Source: CAYJAD01 sp964369995
GTDB lineage: Bacteria; Desulfobacterota; Desulfovibrionia; Desulfovibrionales; Desulfovibrionaceae
Direction of reading: 5' to 3'
Length of the DNA: 64,000 nucleotides
Assembly (NCBI GenBank): GCA_964369995.1
Contig: CAYJHH010000002.1
Coordinates: forward strand, 1-64,000
The notes under the pieces are model-generated. The model saw only the letters and a list, made by a program, of their open reading frames with translations. It was not told the origin of the DNA and did no database searches. A program made the translations under genes and the position numbers. Shown here piece after piece: positions 23,612 through 32,609 of this stretch. How positions within the stretch are numbered: the stretch's first letter is position 1; every line of letters starts with the position of its first letter.

Positions 23612-25741
23612 TTACAAAAGCTCTCCGTCCCAGTTAAATAAACCGTCGCGGCGCAATACAGGCAGATTGTGAGGCACATGTTCCACAATGCGCACAAACA
23701 TATTGTAGCCAGCATTTTCTAAAGCCGAACGCTTTTCATTAAAATTCAGCGGCCAAGCAGGGTAAAGCCATACATTGGAACCGTAATTACGCGCCCAAAA
23801 AATCTCCCCTTTGGGGCTCATAAAGGGTTCATTGACCTTAACACCCAATAAGCCAAAGCGGGCTATGCCCACAGGCCAAAAGCCTTCTAGCACAAAGCCC
23901 AAAGGCAGGGGACTTTCTTGAGGTAGATTTAAAAGATCTTCTCCGGGCAGTTCTGGGCTTGCAAAAGCCAAAGAAAAACCCATTTCCTTTAAAACACTGA
24001 TATGCGCTGCATTGGCCACATTACAAAAGGGGCCGGCCATGATATCCAACTCTTCTTTTCGGTCAAAGAGCTCTATTTGCCAAGGGGCATTGCAGACAAA
24101 TTGGGTGGCGCCATTACGACACATTTGATCCACCAAGCGCTTCATGCCTTTTTCTTCCTCCGGCCAAATAACAGGCGGAAGCCACCAGCAAACGCGAGGT
24201 ACTATGGTGCGTGAAAGCTCGCTGGCCTTGGGGGAAAGCCACAAAGCCATATGCCCGCCCTTGGCGCCGCGTGTTTCGCGCCCTTGGGGCAAGGCGGAAC
24301 GAAGGGTTAAATCTGAGCGTCTTTTTTGGCGCTCTGCAGGCTCAAACAAAGGACGAGTGCGTACAGGAGCACTAGGGCGCCCTTTATGCTTATCTAGCTT
24401 ACTCTGCCATGTTTTGAGCAATTGCATCAGTTCCGGTTCGCGGCGATCTATAAGAAATACCGAGGTTCCGGCCTTGGGTGTTTTGTGCTTGGGTACGCGC
24501 AAAGCCAAGGAGCCGGCCTTGGGTATGCGGCGCGTCACAGAAAGCGTGGAGTGAAAGCTTTGATCTTCCACGCCAATGCGCAAGTAATCTTGCGGTAAAA
24601 GCTCACGATAAGGCTTAACAATGGCCTGACCATTTTCCTCTATGGCTACCTTGCCAATGAGCAAGCCCGAAGAGGTGGATGCATTGGGATCGGTGGGAAT
24701 GGTGTGCTTTTGCGGTAAAAAACGCGCCTTGGTGGAAGGACGTCCCAAAGCCATTTCTAAAAAGTCAGCGGCCATTTTCTTGGCTTTAGAGTCAGTGGGA
24801 TTATCGCGCAAAAGCTTATAAGCAGATACCACATGATACACATAATGCGGCCCTTTTTTACGTCCTTCAATCTTCCAAGAGCGTAAATGCGGCACGTCCA
24901 GGAGGGTTTTAGCCAAAACATCAAGGGATAAATCAAGGCAAGAAAAATAACGCCCGCTGTGTTCTTTGCCCGCGCGGTTAGGGCGTTGGCCTCGGCCTTG
25001 GTTGGCAGCGGCGCGATGGGCTCCGCGTCCACCTTCCAGTGGCTTACCTCTATTTTCTTTTACCTTGGAGCGGCTGGCTTCATCTTCTAATTTGGTAAAT
25101 TGCTTGGCAAGATTATGCCCGCCTTGCTTATAAATACGGCGACAAGGCTGCACACAGCGCCCACGCAGGCCGCTTTTACCCCCCATATAACTGGACCAAT
25201 AACATCGACCTGATACACAATAACATAAAGCGCCGTGCACAAAGGTTTCCAGTTCAAGGCCTTCAGGGCAGGCTTCGCCCATGACGCGTATTTCATCAAT
25301 GCTCAGCTCACGCGGCAAAATAACACGGCTTGCTCCCAGTTTTTTGGCAGCTTCTAAGCCGGAAGGGTGCGTAATATTGGCAAGCGTAGAAAGGTGCACT
25401 TCGCCGGAAAAACCCGCCTGACGCGCAATATTCACAAAGCCGGTATCTTGCACGATGATGGCATCGGCTCCTACTTGTTTGTCTAGGCGGGAAACCAAGT
25501 TATAGGCGCTTTCCATGTCATCGGGTTTGAGCAGGGTATTCATGGCCACATACACACGAGCATTTTGCTCATGCGCTAAATCCACGAGGCGAGAAAGCTC
25601 TCCAGCGCCAAAGTTTTCGGCCTGCATACGCGCAGAAAAATGTTTTAATCCCACATAGACGGCATCGGCGCCGGCGGCAAGGGCTGCTAAAAAAGATTGG
25701 GTGTCGCCCGCAGGGGCAAGAATTTCGGCTTGTGTTGTCAT
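23612..25741 (-). CDS. U32 family protein (RlhA/TrhP-like RNA hydroxylation factor)
   Basis: About 709 residues from MTTQAEILAPAGD. The frame extends 16 codons further upstream, but family proteins begin at this point. The PF01136-type barrel is clear: ILAPAGDTQSFLAALAAGAD, the DAVYVGLKHFSARM region, ELETFVHGALCYCVSGRC and RGRCVQPCRR, whose cysteines probably hold an Fe-S cluster. The C-terminal half adds a collagenase-like extension to the end. Classed as peptidase U32, the best-studied members are RNA hydroxylases (RlhA for 23S rRNA, TrhP/YegQ for tRNA U34) rather than proteases. Length favours an RlhA-like protein, substrate unproven. A basic linker near residues 220-255 is unusual. Confidence 0.85.
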   Translation of the reverse strand: MTTQAEILAPAGDTQSFLAALAAGADAVYVGLKHFSARMQAENFGAGELSRLVDLAHEQNARVYVAMNTLLKPDDMESAYNLVSRLDKQVGADAIIVQDTGFVNIARQAGFSGEVHLSTLANITHPSGLEAAKKLGASRVILPRELSIDEIRVMGEACPEGLELETFVHGALCYCVSGRCYWSSYMGGKSGLRGRCVQPCRRIYKQGGHNLAKQFTKLEDEASRSKVKENRGKPLEGGRGAHRAAANQGRGQRPNRAGKEHSGRYFSCLDLSLDVLAKTLLDVPHLRSWKIEGRKKGPHYVYHVVSAYKLLRDNPTDSKAKKMAADFLEMALGRPSTKARFLPQKHTIPTDPNASTSSGLLIGKVAIEENGQAIVKPYRELLPQDYLRIGVEDQSFHSTLSVTRRIPKAGSLALRVPKHKTPKAGTSVFLIDRREPELMQLLKTWQSKLDKHKGRPSAPVRTRPLFEPAERQKRRSDLTLRSALPQGRETRGAKGGHMALWLSPKASELSRTIVPRVCWWLPPVIWPEEEKGMKRLVDQMCRNGATQFVCNAPWQIELFDRKEELDIMAGPFCNVANAAHISVLKEMGFSLAFASPELPGEDLLNLPQESPLPLGFVLEGFWPVGIARFGLLGVKVNEPFMSPKGEIFWARNYGSNVWLYPAWPLNFNEKRSALENAGYNMFVRIVEHVPHNLPVLRRDGLFNWDGELL

Positions 25742-25789
25742 AAAGTTCTCGTGGGGGCTTGTGCTTTGCTCAAACCCCCGAAAAAGCAT

Positions 25790-26797
25790 TTAAATATTAT
25801 AATATTTTTTGTACCACATTACAAAGCGCTCAATGCCTTCTTCCAGTGGTGTGCAAGGGGAAAATCCCGTAAGGTTGGTGAGTTTATCTACACTGGCATG
25901 GGTGGAAACCACATCGCCAGCTTGCATGGGCATATAGTTTTTAATGGCTGTCATGCCAAGGCTTTTTTCCAGTATGCCAATGAAATCTCCCAGTGCCACG
26001 GTGGAATTATTGCCAATATTATACACACGCCACGGAGCAGGGCTGCTATCTGGGAAAGGACTTTGTGCATCCCATGCCTCATTTGCCGTGGCAGGAATTT
26101 CTAAAGTGCGCACAATACCTTCTACAATATCATCAATATAGGTAAAGTCGCGTTGCATTTGACCATTATTAAAGACATTGATGGGCTTGCCTTGCACAAT
26201 GGCTGTGGCAAAAAGGTGTAAGGCCATGTCAGGGCGATTCCACGGGCCATACACCGTGAAAAAGCGTAAACCTGTGCAGGGCAGTTGGTACAAATGGCTA
26301 TAAGAATGTGCCATAAGCTCATTGCTTTTCTTCGAGGCGGCGTACAAGCTTACAGGGTGATTGACAGGATGCTCTTCGGCATAGGGGCGCTTGCCATTGA
26401 GGCCATACACAGAGCTGGAAGAAGCGTACACAAGGTGTTGTACCCCATTATGGCGGCAGCCTTCCAAAATATTTCCAAAGCCCACAAGGTTAGATTGTAT
26501 GTAGGAGCGAGGATTTTCTATGCTGTAGCGTACACCAGCTTGAGCTGCCAAATGCGCCACCTGGGTGAATTTTTCCTTGGCAAAAAGAGTGTCCATGAAA
26601 GTGTCGTCGGCAAGGTCGCCAAATTGGAAAGAAAAATTGGCTAGAGGTTCAAGCTCTGCCAAGCGTGCTTTTTTTAGGTTTACGTCGTAGTAATCATTAA
26701 GATTATCAATGCCAACGACGCTATGCCCTAAAGCTAAAAGACGTAAGGCAAGCTGATGACCAATGAAACCGGCTACTCCGGTAACTAAAACATGCAT
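25790..26797 (-). CDS. UDP-glucuronate 4-epimerase-like NAD-dependent epimerase
   Basis: 335 residues from ATG 26797, chosen because AAGGAGTCCCCC precedes it; a longer frame to 26836 lacks such a site. Extended SDR fold: GVAGFIGHQLALRLL (NAD-binding GxxGxxG), IDNLNDYYDVNLKKARL, which is characteristic of the CapI/GAE group, SSSSVYG, the YAASKKSNE catalytic Tyr-Lys, FFTVYGPWNRPDMALHLF and DDIVEGI. The group converts UDP-glucuronate and UDP-galacturonate for capsule or LPS. It is the first gene of a three-gene minus-strand unit with the U32 protein and YccF. It could supply the orphan sugar transferase at 19.7 kb. Confidence 0.88.
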   Translation of the reverse strand: MHVLVTGVAGFIGHQLALRLLALGHSVVGIDNLNDYYDVNLKKARLAELEPLANFSFQFGDLADDTFMDTLFAKEKFTQVAHLAAQAGVRYSIENPRSYIQSNLVGFGNILEGCRHNGVQHLVYASSSSVYGLNGKRPYAEEHPVNHPVSLYAASKKSNELMAHSYSHLYQLPCTGLRFFTVYGPWNRPDMALHLFATAIVQGKPINVFNNGQMQRDFTYIDDIVEGIVRTLEIPATANEAWDAQSPFPDSSPAPWRVYNIGNNSTVALGDFIGILEKSLGMTAIKNYMPMQAGDVVSTHASVDKLTNLTGFSPCTPLEEGIERFVMWYKKYYNI

Positions 26798-26842
26798 GGG
26801 GGACTCCTTAAGGTGCAATGACAAATGGCTTTGCATTCTTTA

Positions 26843-26870
26843 TAGATAATACTTGTCTGTATTGTGTCAA
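26843..26870 (-). promoter_or_regulatory. Candidate sigma-70 promoter for the epimerase-U32-yccF unit
   Basis: Read on the minus strand, a perfect TTGACA (26870-26865) is followed after 16 bases by TATCTA (26848-26843). Transcription would begin about 40 bases before the chosen epimerase start. Confidence 0.6.
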
Positions 26871-27063
26871 AAAAATTGCTACGCTGTGCACCATACTGTT
26901 TTATTTACTGTTTATCCAGTATTCTTTTTGGGCAAAAAATTTTGTTATCCTTGCCTTGCCTAGCGCAACATAAGTGTTTATTCTTTTTTGCCGATCCCTA
27001 GGGAGTATGAAAAGAAAATTTTTTTAAAATTTAAGTATATAGCTTTATATGAAGTAGGAATAT

Positions 27064-27993
27064 ATGGAAGATATCAACGCCGCAAAAAGTGAAACGCAAA
27101 CAGAAAAACAGCAAGAAAAAGCTTCTGCCAAAACAAATATGGCTGATATTTTACAGGATAAGCAACATAAAGAATTGCTTTTTTATTTATCCATAGCCAT
27201 TTTCTTTTTAGAGCTCATTGTGGGCGGTATAGCCTTTTTTTATGGCATTATTCACGCCATTCCCGGTGAAAATGGTGGCCCGCCTCAATTTCAATTTCCG
27301 TGGATTGTGTATGGCATTGCGGCCATAGTGGCACCGGCGGCCTTGCTACTTATAGTGCATATGGCCGGCGTGGGGCTTTTCCGTTCCATGCATAAAAAAA
27401 CAGCGGAGGAAGAAGCCGCTTGGCGTGAGAATTTACCGCAACGCTTGCAAAAGGTGTATAGCATTATTCAAGGTGCGCCCAGCATTGTGCTTTTTCTGGG
27501 TATAATCTTGCTTGGTGTGGCGCTATTTTATGTGGATGGCGCCATTGGTGTGGTTTTACGCATGGGTGAGGCCTTGGCGCCGTATTGGCCGTATATCATT
27601 GGCGGTGGGCTGGGAGCCATGTGTATTATTTATACAGGCAAAGCCTATTTTGCCTACAGAACGCGCCGCATGGAACAAGAATACGCCTTTAGACGCGAAG
27701 TTTTTGAACGTACAGGACAAATCTTGGTGGATAAAGGCACTGTGCAATTGCCACCGGCCTATGAGCTAGATGGTACGGCCTCCACTCATGGTGCTACTGC
27801 CTTGGCAGGTAATACTGTTGTGGTGGACGCCTTGCCGCAGGCGCAGGAAGTGGATGTGCTACCAAATGCTACAGAGGTTACAAACGTTGCGGATACCACA
27901 GATATTACGGATATTACAGATGTTACGGTTGCTGCGGATGTTGCGGATGCCCCGGCAAAAGCTGTAAATGCGGATATATCTAAGGATAAATAG
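27064..27993 (+). CDS. Polytopic membrane protein with repetitive acidic tail
   Basis: 309 residues of unknown function. A charged N-terminal segment rich in Glu, Lys and Gln is followed by four hydrophobic helices (about 38-65, 77-103, 138-158 and 175-192), with charged loops between (HKKTAEEEAAWREN, YRTRRMEQEYAFRRE). The last 85 residues are Ala/Asp/Val/Thr-rich and contain four tandem three-residue repeats (DTT, DIT, DIT, DVT) encoded by 9-nt units. It stands alone between two AT-rich spacers. ATG 27064 follows GTAGGAATAT. The tail is probably disordered. Confidence 0.7.
   Translation: MEDINAAKSETQTEKQQEKASAKTNMADILQDKQHKELLFYLSIAIFFLELIVGGIAFFYGIIHAIPGENGGPPQFQFPWIVYGIAAIVAPAALLLIVHMAGVGLFRSMHKKTAEEEAAWRENLPQRLQKVYSIIQGAPSIVLFLGIILLGVALFYVDGAIGVVLRMGEALAPYWPYIIGGGLGAMCIIYTGKAYFAYRTRRMEQEYAFRREVFERTGQILVDKGTVQLPPAYELDGTASTHGATALAGNTVVVDALPQAQEVDVLPNATEVTNVADTTDITDITDVTVAADVADAPAKAVNADISKDK
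27892..27927 (+). repeat. Tandem 9-nt repeat in the membrane-protein tail
   Basis: Four near-identical 9-nt units of the form GAT-AYY-ACR (GATACCACA, GATATTACG, GATATTACA, GATGTTACG) lie head to tail, each keeping the reading frame. Such repeats can gain or lose units by slippage. Confidence 0.7.
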
Positions 27994-28047
27994 AAAATAC
28001 CTAATTGTTTTTATATAAAGCGCGTTTTGAAAGAGAGGAGCGGGTGT

Positions 28048-28310
28048 GGGGGAGGAGAGAAAACTTTTTGGCGCTAGCAAAAGTTTTCTCTCCTCCTCCA
28101 AGACCTCTGCACAATTGTTTTCAAATATGGTTTTACGTATAAAAATTGAAAGTTTGTTCGAAATGTAAAATAACGTATGCAGAGGTAAAGGCACAAAAAT
28201 CAATCACTTAACGGCGAAGCAAAGCTACGCCTATTTTTGATTTTTGGTCGCATTGACTGTCGTCAACGCTCCATGAGACCCCATGCAATGAATTGCGTAG
28301 AGGTCTCCCC
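28048..28310. repeat. Cluster of long palindromes in the 329 bp gap before ruvC
   Basis: The gap from 27994 to 28322 has no gene but several inverted repeats. An 18 bp perfect stem (28051-28068 with 28079-28096, ten-base loop) is followed by ACCTCTGCA (28103-28111) whose complement is at 28178-28186, and by GAGACC (28275-28280) with GGTCTC (28302-28307) enclosing GCAAT / ATTGC. AGACCTCT-N-C-N-CAATT recurs in both orientations. The G-rich opening of the first stem resembles the palindrome at 54464-54500, suggesting a dispersed REP-like family. None has a clean T tail except possibly the first. Confidence 0.6.
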
Positions 28311-28322
28311 CCACATATATTT

Positions 28323-28820
28323 CTATTTCCCCTTTTGCATAAATTTGCGCATATTAATGTGACAAATGGCCACACCCAAGGCATCGCTGGTGTCTAGGAG
28401 CCATTCTTGCTTGGTGTTTAAAAGAATACGCACCATATAGGCCACTTGTTCTTTTTCAGCGCGCCCCACGCCCACTAAAGATTTTTTCACCAAGGTGGGC
28501 TCGTAATCGTTTACCTGCAAGTCAAAGCCGGCACATGCCGCCACCGCCACGCCGCGTGCTTGCCCTAGCTTTAAAGCTGTGAGGGCATTTTTTGCTGTAA
28601 AAACCTGTTCAATGGCGGCCTCTTGGGGCTTATGATGGGCAATAACGGCGGTAAGCTCTTTATAAATGGTGGCAAGGCGCACAGAAAAAGGCGTATTGCC
28701 CTTGCTTTGGGTGCGAATGGCACCGCAATCCACAAGTTGCAATACGCCTGAATGTTCTTCCACAATACCCCAACCTGTAATACGAGACCCAGGGTCAATG
28801 CCTAACACGCGTACGGGCAT
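28323..28820 (-). CDS. ruvC: Holliday junction resolvase RuvC
   Basis: 165 residues, normal length. The RNase H-fold catalytic acids are visible: Asp9 in RVLGIDPGSRITGWG, Glu71 in AAIEQVF, and Asp143 and Asp146 in LLDTSDALGVAICH. It cuts four-way junctions handed over by RuvAB, neither of which is in the window. yebC lies 12 bases upstream on the same strand, the yebC-ruvC order seen in many bacteria. The start GTG/ATG was taken as MPVRVLGID, which matches the family start. Confidence 0.96.
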   Translation of the reverse strand: MPVRVLGIDPGSRITGWGIVEEHSGVLQLVDCGAIRTQSKGNTPFSVRLATIYKELTAVIAHHKPQEAAIEQVFTAKNALTALKLGQARGVAVAACAGFDLQVNDYEPTLVKKSLVGVGRAEKEQVAYMVRILLNTKQEWLLDTSDALGVAICHINMRKFMQKGK

Positions 28821-28832
28821 GGGGGTATGCTA

Positions 28833-29576
28833 TTATTCCATTTCTGCCAAAATTTCTTCAGGCAAATCAAAGTTAGCGTACACATTTTGTACGTCATCAT
28901 TATCATCTAAAGCGTCCATGAGCTTAAGTACTTTACGAGCTGTATCTACGTCGAGCATGATGGTATTTTGTGGTATCATGGCCAGTTCAGCAGAGAGCAT
29001 TTCCACGCTAGCTGTTTCTAAAGCGTCACGTACAGCGGCAAAGTCTGCCATGGCAGTGTGAATGGTCCAATTGTCGCCATCGTCAATGACATCATCAGCA
29101 CCGGCTTCCAAAGCAATTTCCATCATGGCTTCTTCATCGTATTTGCTTTTATCAATGCTGATAACGCCCTTACGGTCAAACATAAAGGTCACGCAGCCTG
29201 TTTCGCCCATGGAGCCGCCATGCTTGGTGAGTAAGTGGCGCACTTCAGCCACGGTACGATTTTTGTTATCGGTGGCAGTTTCCACAATAACGGCAATGCC
29301 GCCTGGGGCATAGCCTTCATAGTTGATTTCAAAGAGTTCACCACCGGCATCTTCTCCTGTGCCTTTACGGATGGCGCCTTCAATTTTATCTTTAGGCAAG
29401 TTTACAGCTTTGGCGGCGGCAATGGCAGCGCGTAAGCGAGAGTTGCCGGCAGGGTCACCGCCGCCCTTGGCAGCTATGATGATTTCCTTGGCAGCTTTAG
29501 TGAAGACTTTGCCACGCTTTGCGTCTTGGCGGCCTTTACGATGTTGAATATTGGCCCATTTACTATGTCCAGCCAT
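28833..29576 (-). CDS. yebC: YebC/PmpR-family regulator or translation factor
   Basis: 247 residues. It opens with the invariant MAGHSKWANIQHRKGRQDAK and continues with KEIIIAAKGGGDPAGNSRLR, the classic three-domain TACO1/YebC fold. Long described as a transcriptional regulator, the family is now also implicated in relieving ribosome stalling. No residue of the signature is missing. GAGAGGTTTAGATC precedes ATG 29576. It begins about 30 bases after rlmE and is followed directly by ruvC. Confidence 0.96.
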   Translation of the reverse strand: MAGHSKWANIQHRKGRQDAKRGKVFTKAAKEIIIAAKGGGDPAGNSRLRAAIAAAKAVNLPKDKIEGAIRKGTGEDAGGELFEINYEGYAPGGIAVIVETATDNKNRTVAEVRHLLTKHGGSMGETGCVTFMFDRKGVISIDKSKYDEEAMMEIALEAGADDVIDDGDNWTIHTAMADFAAVRDALETASVEMLSAELAMIPQNTIMLDVDTARKVLKLMDALDDNDDVQNVYANFDLPEEILAEME

Positions 29577-29607
29577 GATCTAAACCTCTCTATCTTAAAA
29601 TAAAATT

Positions 29608-30216
29608 TTATTCTTGTTCTGGTTGTACACCTTTAAAGCCTGTTCCTACAAAGAAGGTTTCTTTACTTTCTTGGCGTGAGCTATTGGGCTTAAAGGATTT
29701 CACCTTGGTAAATTGCTTGCGCATGGGCAAGAGTAAATCTTGCACGTCTGGCCCCATGAATATTTTTACAATAAAGGCTCCGCCCTCTTTTAAGTAGAGG
29801 CTAGCCACGTTGAGCGCCTCCACGCATAAATCTAAGGAGCGGGCTTGGTCGGTAAATTTGGTGCCTGTGGTGCGCGGCGCCATGTCGCTCATGACCACAT
29901 CAAAGGGGCCGAGCTTTTGGAGCTTTTCTTCAAATTCGGGTGAGCGATCAAAAACATCTTCTTGCATAAAGATGATATTTGAGGGAAAAATAGTTTCTGT
30001 GCTTTGAATATCGCAGCCGAGGACAAAGCCTTCTTTTCCCACTTTTTCTGAGGCACCAAGGGACCAAGAACCCGGGGCAGCGCCTAGGTCTAATACCTTC
30101 ATGCCGCGCCTAAAGATTTTGAATTTATTATCAATTTCTTTAAGTTTGTACACAGAACGGGCAGGATAGCTTTGTTCTTTTGCTTTGCGAAAATAATAGT
30201 CTCTATATTCTTTCAT
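29608..30216 (-). CDS. rlmE: 23S rRNA (uridine-2552-2'-O)-methyltransferase
   Basis: 202 residues from ATG 30216, chosen because GGTGAAATT precedes MKEYRDYYFRKAKEQSY; a frame seven codons longer lacks a ribosome site. RrmJ/FtsJ fold with SAM loop VLDLGAAPGSWSLGAS and the catalytic K-D-K residues in SVYKLKEID, VVMSDMAPRTTG and AFIVKIFMG. It methylates U2552 in the A loop late in 50S assembly. It heads the rlmE-yebC-ruvC run on the minus strand. Confidence 0.95.
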   Translation of the reverse strand: MKEYRDYYFRKAKEQSYPARSVYKLKEIDNKFKIFRRGMKVLDLGAAPGSWSLGASEKVGKEGFVLGCDIQSTETIFPSNIIFMQEDVFDRSPEFEEKLQKLGPFDVVMSDMAPRTTGTKFTDQARSLDLCVEALNVASLYLKEGGAFIVKIFMGPDVQDLLLPMRKQFTKVKSFKPNSSRQESKETFFVGTGFKGVQPEQE

Positions 30217-30296
30217 AATTTCACCATGCGGGAACATATGCTAAAAATTGTTTTTAGCCAAGTATATTATGCCCATAAAAATTTTATCAGGAGAGC

Positions 30297-32090
30297 ATGA
30301 CAGTGTCTAGTGACTTTACTAAGTCTCATGCGCAGCGCCCAAAGCGCCTACGACTGCCAGATTTTCACGGGAAGATGTGCACTCTTGAGGCAGGCGCCAT
30401 GGCATATGACATTATGTATGCGAGCTGTGAAAATGTTGCTGTGCGCCCTGAGTTAAGTTCTGAAGCAGATCACGAACTGTGTCCAGAGCCTTTATCAGGG
30501 CAGAAATCGCAGGAAGCGCCGCAAGGGCAAGTCCATGTGCTTGCAGGCACAGCGGGCTTATATGGCCAAAACTCGTTGCAAGAGGCGGTACCAAGCGCTG
30601 CTTTGCTTAATCCGCATGCACGGGTTTATGTGTTGGAATGTCCAGAGTTTTTAGAGCTAAAAGACGCGCATTCCACCATGGACATGCCATCATTTCCAAA
30701 GCATTGGCAATATATAAAGGAAAAAGAATTAAAGCTATTTTTGCGGCAACATCAGGCATGTACATTATGGTGGTATAGGCAAAATATGCGACTTTTTCCG
30801 AACTTTTGGTCAAAGGTCTTGGGAGATATTTTGGCCATGCCATGGCAGAAATATACCCGTACTAGCTGTGCACACTTGCCCATGGACTCATCATCAGTAC
30901 ACAAAAAAGAGGTTATTTTACTGGGCTGTTCCTTAGAGCAATTATTGGAGAGAGAGCTAAAACTTGCCTTCACTGAACTTGGCTTTGAAGTGCTGCTCGT
31001 GCGTGAGCCTCTTTCCCTTGATCAGTGTGCACATGTGCAAGAGGCCTTGCATGAAAATCGTGTGGTACTTTTTTACTCCTTAAACCTTCAAGGTTTGGAT
31101 AGTGGCGGACATGATTTTGCTTTGCTTACGGCTTTGGGTATTCCTGTGGCTTTGTGGTTTGTGGATAATCCCTGGCATGTATTGGCGGCATTGCGTTTAC
31201 CGTGGTGGAAGCAGGCGCATATACTGGTGACGGATGCTTCTTTTGTACACAGCTTACACCAAGAGGGGGCAGGAAAAGTTCTGCATATTCCACTGGCTAC
31301 AGCGCAGCATATGTGGCAAGGGTCAAGCCAGATTGCTCAGTATGCGCAATACAGAGACAGTGCAGTGGCTAAAGCACAACAGGCGCAATGCGTTTTTGTG
31401 GGGCGCGCTTCTTTTCCGCAAAAAAAGAGTTTTTTTGCTGCGGCGCGTGTGCCGGAAAATCTGTGGCAACAAGCACAACAGCTTTTGCAAGAAGGTGCGC
31501 CTGTAGAAAATTCTTTGAATTCTACAGATTTTTCAATGCCGCATTTTCATTGGTGGGCAGAAAAATTAAATTGTACATCTTTATGGCCTGGCTCAAGCGT
31601 GCGCCAAGTGGGTTTGGGGGCAGAACAAAGCGCGCAATGTCAACGCGTGCTTTGGCTTAAGGGCTTGCTTGATATGCATGTGGCTGTTTTTGGTCATGCG
31701 CAAAGCTGGCAAGAGCTTTTACCCATGGCTAAGGCCAATATTTTTCACGCTGATGTGGACTATTATGGGGAGCTTGCTGCGGTGTATGCAGCGGCGCCGG
31801 CTGTGTTGAATGTAACGTCTTTACTTTTACCGGCAGGGCTTACGCAAAGGCATTTTGATGTGTGGGCAGCAGGGGGATTTTTGTGGACCAATAGTACATC
31901 AGGCTTATCCATTTTCCCCCATGAATTGGTACGCCCCGTGGCCTTTACGCATGTACAAGCTTTACGTAAAGGCATGGCTGACCTTTTGCCAAGCGCAAAA
32001 GGGGAGCTTAAACGTGCTTGGCAAGAGGTGCTACGAACTGAACACAGTTACTCAAAGCGTATGAACTTTGTGCTAGAAAGTATTTTATAG
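30297..32090 (+). CDS. DUF3880/CgeB-like glycosyltransferase
   Basis: 597 residues. The first 200 are poorly conserved. From about 205 the sequence reads VILLGCSLEQLLERELKLAF, then GIPVALWFVDNPWHVLAAL and KQAHILVTDASFVHSLHQ, matching DUF3880 as I remember it. The C terminus (ELLPMAKANIFHADVDYYGELA, LTQRHFDVWAAGGFLWTNS, KGMADLLPSAKG) is a GT-B-like glycosyltransferase half of the CgeB type. Donor and acceptor are unknown. Flagellin or surface glycosylation is typical for such genes near motility loci, but no such locus is here. AGGAG is four bases before ATG 30297. It is divergent from rlmE. Confidence 0.75.
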   Translation: MTVSSDFTKSHAQRPKRLRLPDFHGKMCTLEAGAMAYDIMYASCENVAVRPELSSEADHELCPEPLSGQKSQEAPQGQVHVLAGTAGLYGQNSLQEAVPSAALLNPHARVYVLECPEFLELKDAHSTMDMPSFPKHWQYIKEKELKLFLRQHQACTLWWYRQNMRLFPNFWSKVLGDILAMPWQKYTRTSCAHLPMDSSSVHKKEVILLGCSLEQLLERELKLAFTELGFEVLLVREPLSLDQCAHVQEALHENRVVLFYSLNLQGLDSGGHDFALLTALGIPVALWFVDNPWHVLAALRLPWWKQAHILVTDASFVHSLHQEGAGKVLHIPLATAQHMWQGSSQIAQYAQYRDSAVAKAQQAQCVFVGRASFPQKKSFFAAARVPENLWQQAQQLLQEGAPVENSLNSTDFSMPHFHWWAEKLNCTSLWPGSSVRQVGLGAEQSAQCQRVLWLKGLLDMHVAVFGHAQSWQELLPMAKANIFHADVDYYGELAAVYAAAPAVLNVTSLLLPAGLTQRHFDVWAAGGFLWTNSTSGLSIFPHELVRPVAFTHVQALRKGMADLLPSAKGELKRAWQEVLRTEHSYSKRMNFVLESIL

Positions 32091-32108
32091 ATTAATAAAA
32101 TGCTACGC

Positions 32109-32597
32109 TTAGATAATCTTACGCATGCGCCAAAGATGCGCTATGGTGAGCGCTGCAAAGGCGCCTCCGGCCATGTAATGCGCTCTTTTATTGCCTGTAC
32201 CACCACTAATAAGCGTGATGAGGAAGGTAGAAAGCATGCTTCTGTTAAAAAGCTTACGTTGTTGCGCCTTGGTGAGATTGCAAGGGGCATATGCCATAAG
32301 ATTACATGATTTTTGCGTAGCTTGCGGTGTAGCTGTTTTTTCAGCAAGTTCTGCGCTGTATTCATCAAGCCAGCTTTCCCCTTGCTCTAGTAGGGTATGA
32401 ATTTCTTCTTGGCTTATATTTTCAGCATCATAATAAATAAGCAATGAGCCTGTAAGCGTTTTTTGCTCAAGTTTAAGAATGCCATTCATTTCTTGCAAAA
32501 AAGTACAGATTTTTTCCCCAAGTTCTGCATCTTTAAGGGCTGGGTGGCGCAAACGGATGCGCCCTTCGGTGAAAGAAACAATATAATCTTCAATCAT
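32109..32597 (-). CDS. HMA_2-like domain protein with C-terminal membrane helix
   Basis: 162 residues. The N-terminal 75 residues fit the ferredoxin-like HMA_2 domain (YIVSFTEGRIRLRHPALKD, then LKLEQKTLTGSLLIYYD) that lacks the CXXC metal motif. A linker with a few cysteines follows, and a hydrophobic segment near the end (about 135-155) suggests a membrane anchor. It begins 12 bases after the P-type ATPase stop and is the third gene of that operon. It probably assists or regulates the ATPase. The ATPase N terminus carries a similar domain (GSVGRLRARS). Confidence 0.72.
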   Translation of the reverse strand: MIEDYIVSFTEGRIRLRHPALKDAELGEKICTFLQEMNGILKLEQKTLTGSLLIYYDAENISQEEIHTLLEQGESWLDEYSAELAEKTATPQATQKSCNLMAYAPCNLTKAQQRKLFNRSMLSTFLITLISGGTGNKRAHYMAGGAFAALTIAHLWRMRKII

Positions 32598-32609
32598 GAT
32601 GAGCTCCCC

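Noticed and set aside
27859..28203. 114-codon minus-strand frame
   Set aside because: It spans the repeat tail of the membrane protein and the hairpin cluster; the N/I/C-rich repeats are a by-product of the tandem units.
30412..30594. 60-codon minus-strand frame over the glycosyltransferase gene
   Set aside because: Short antisense shadow, no start signal and no motif.
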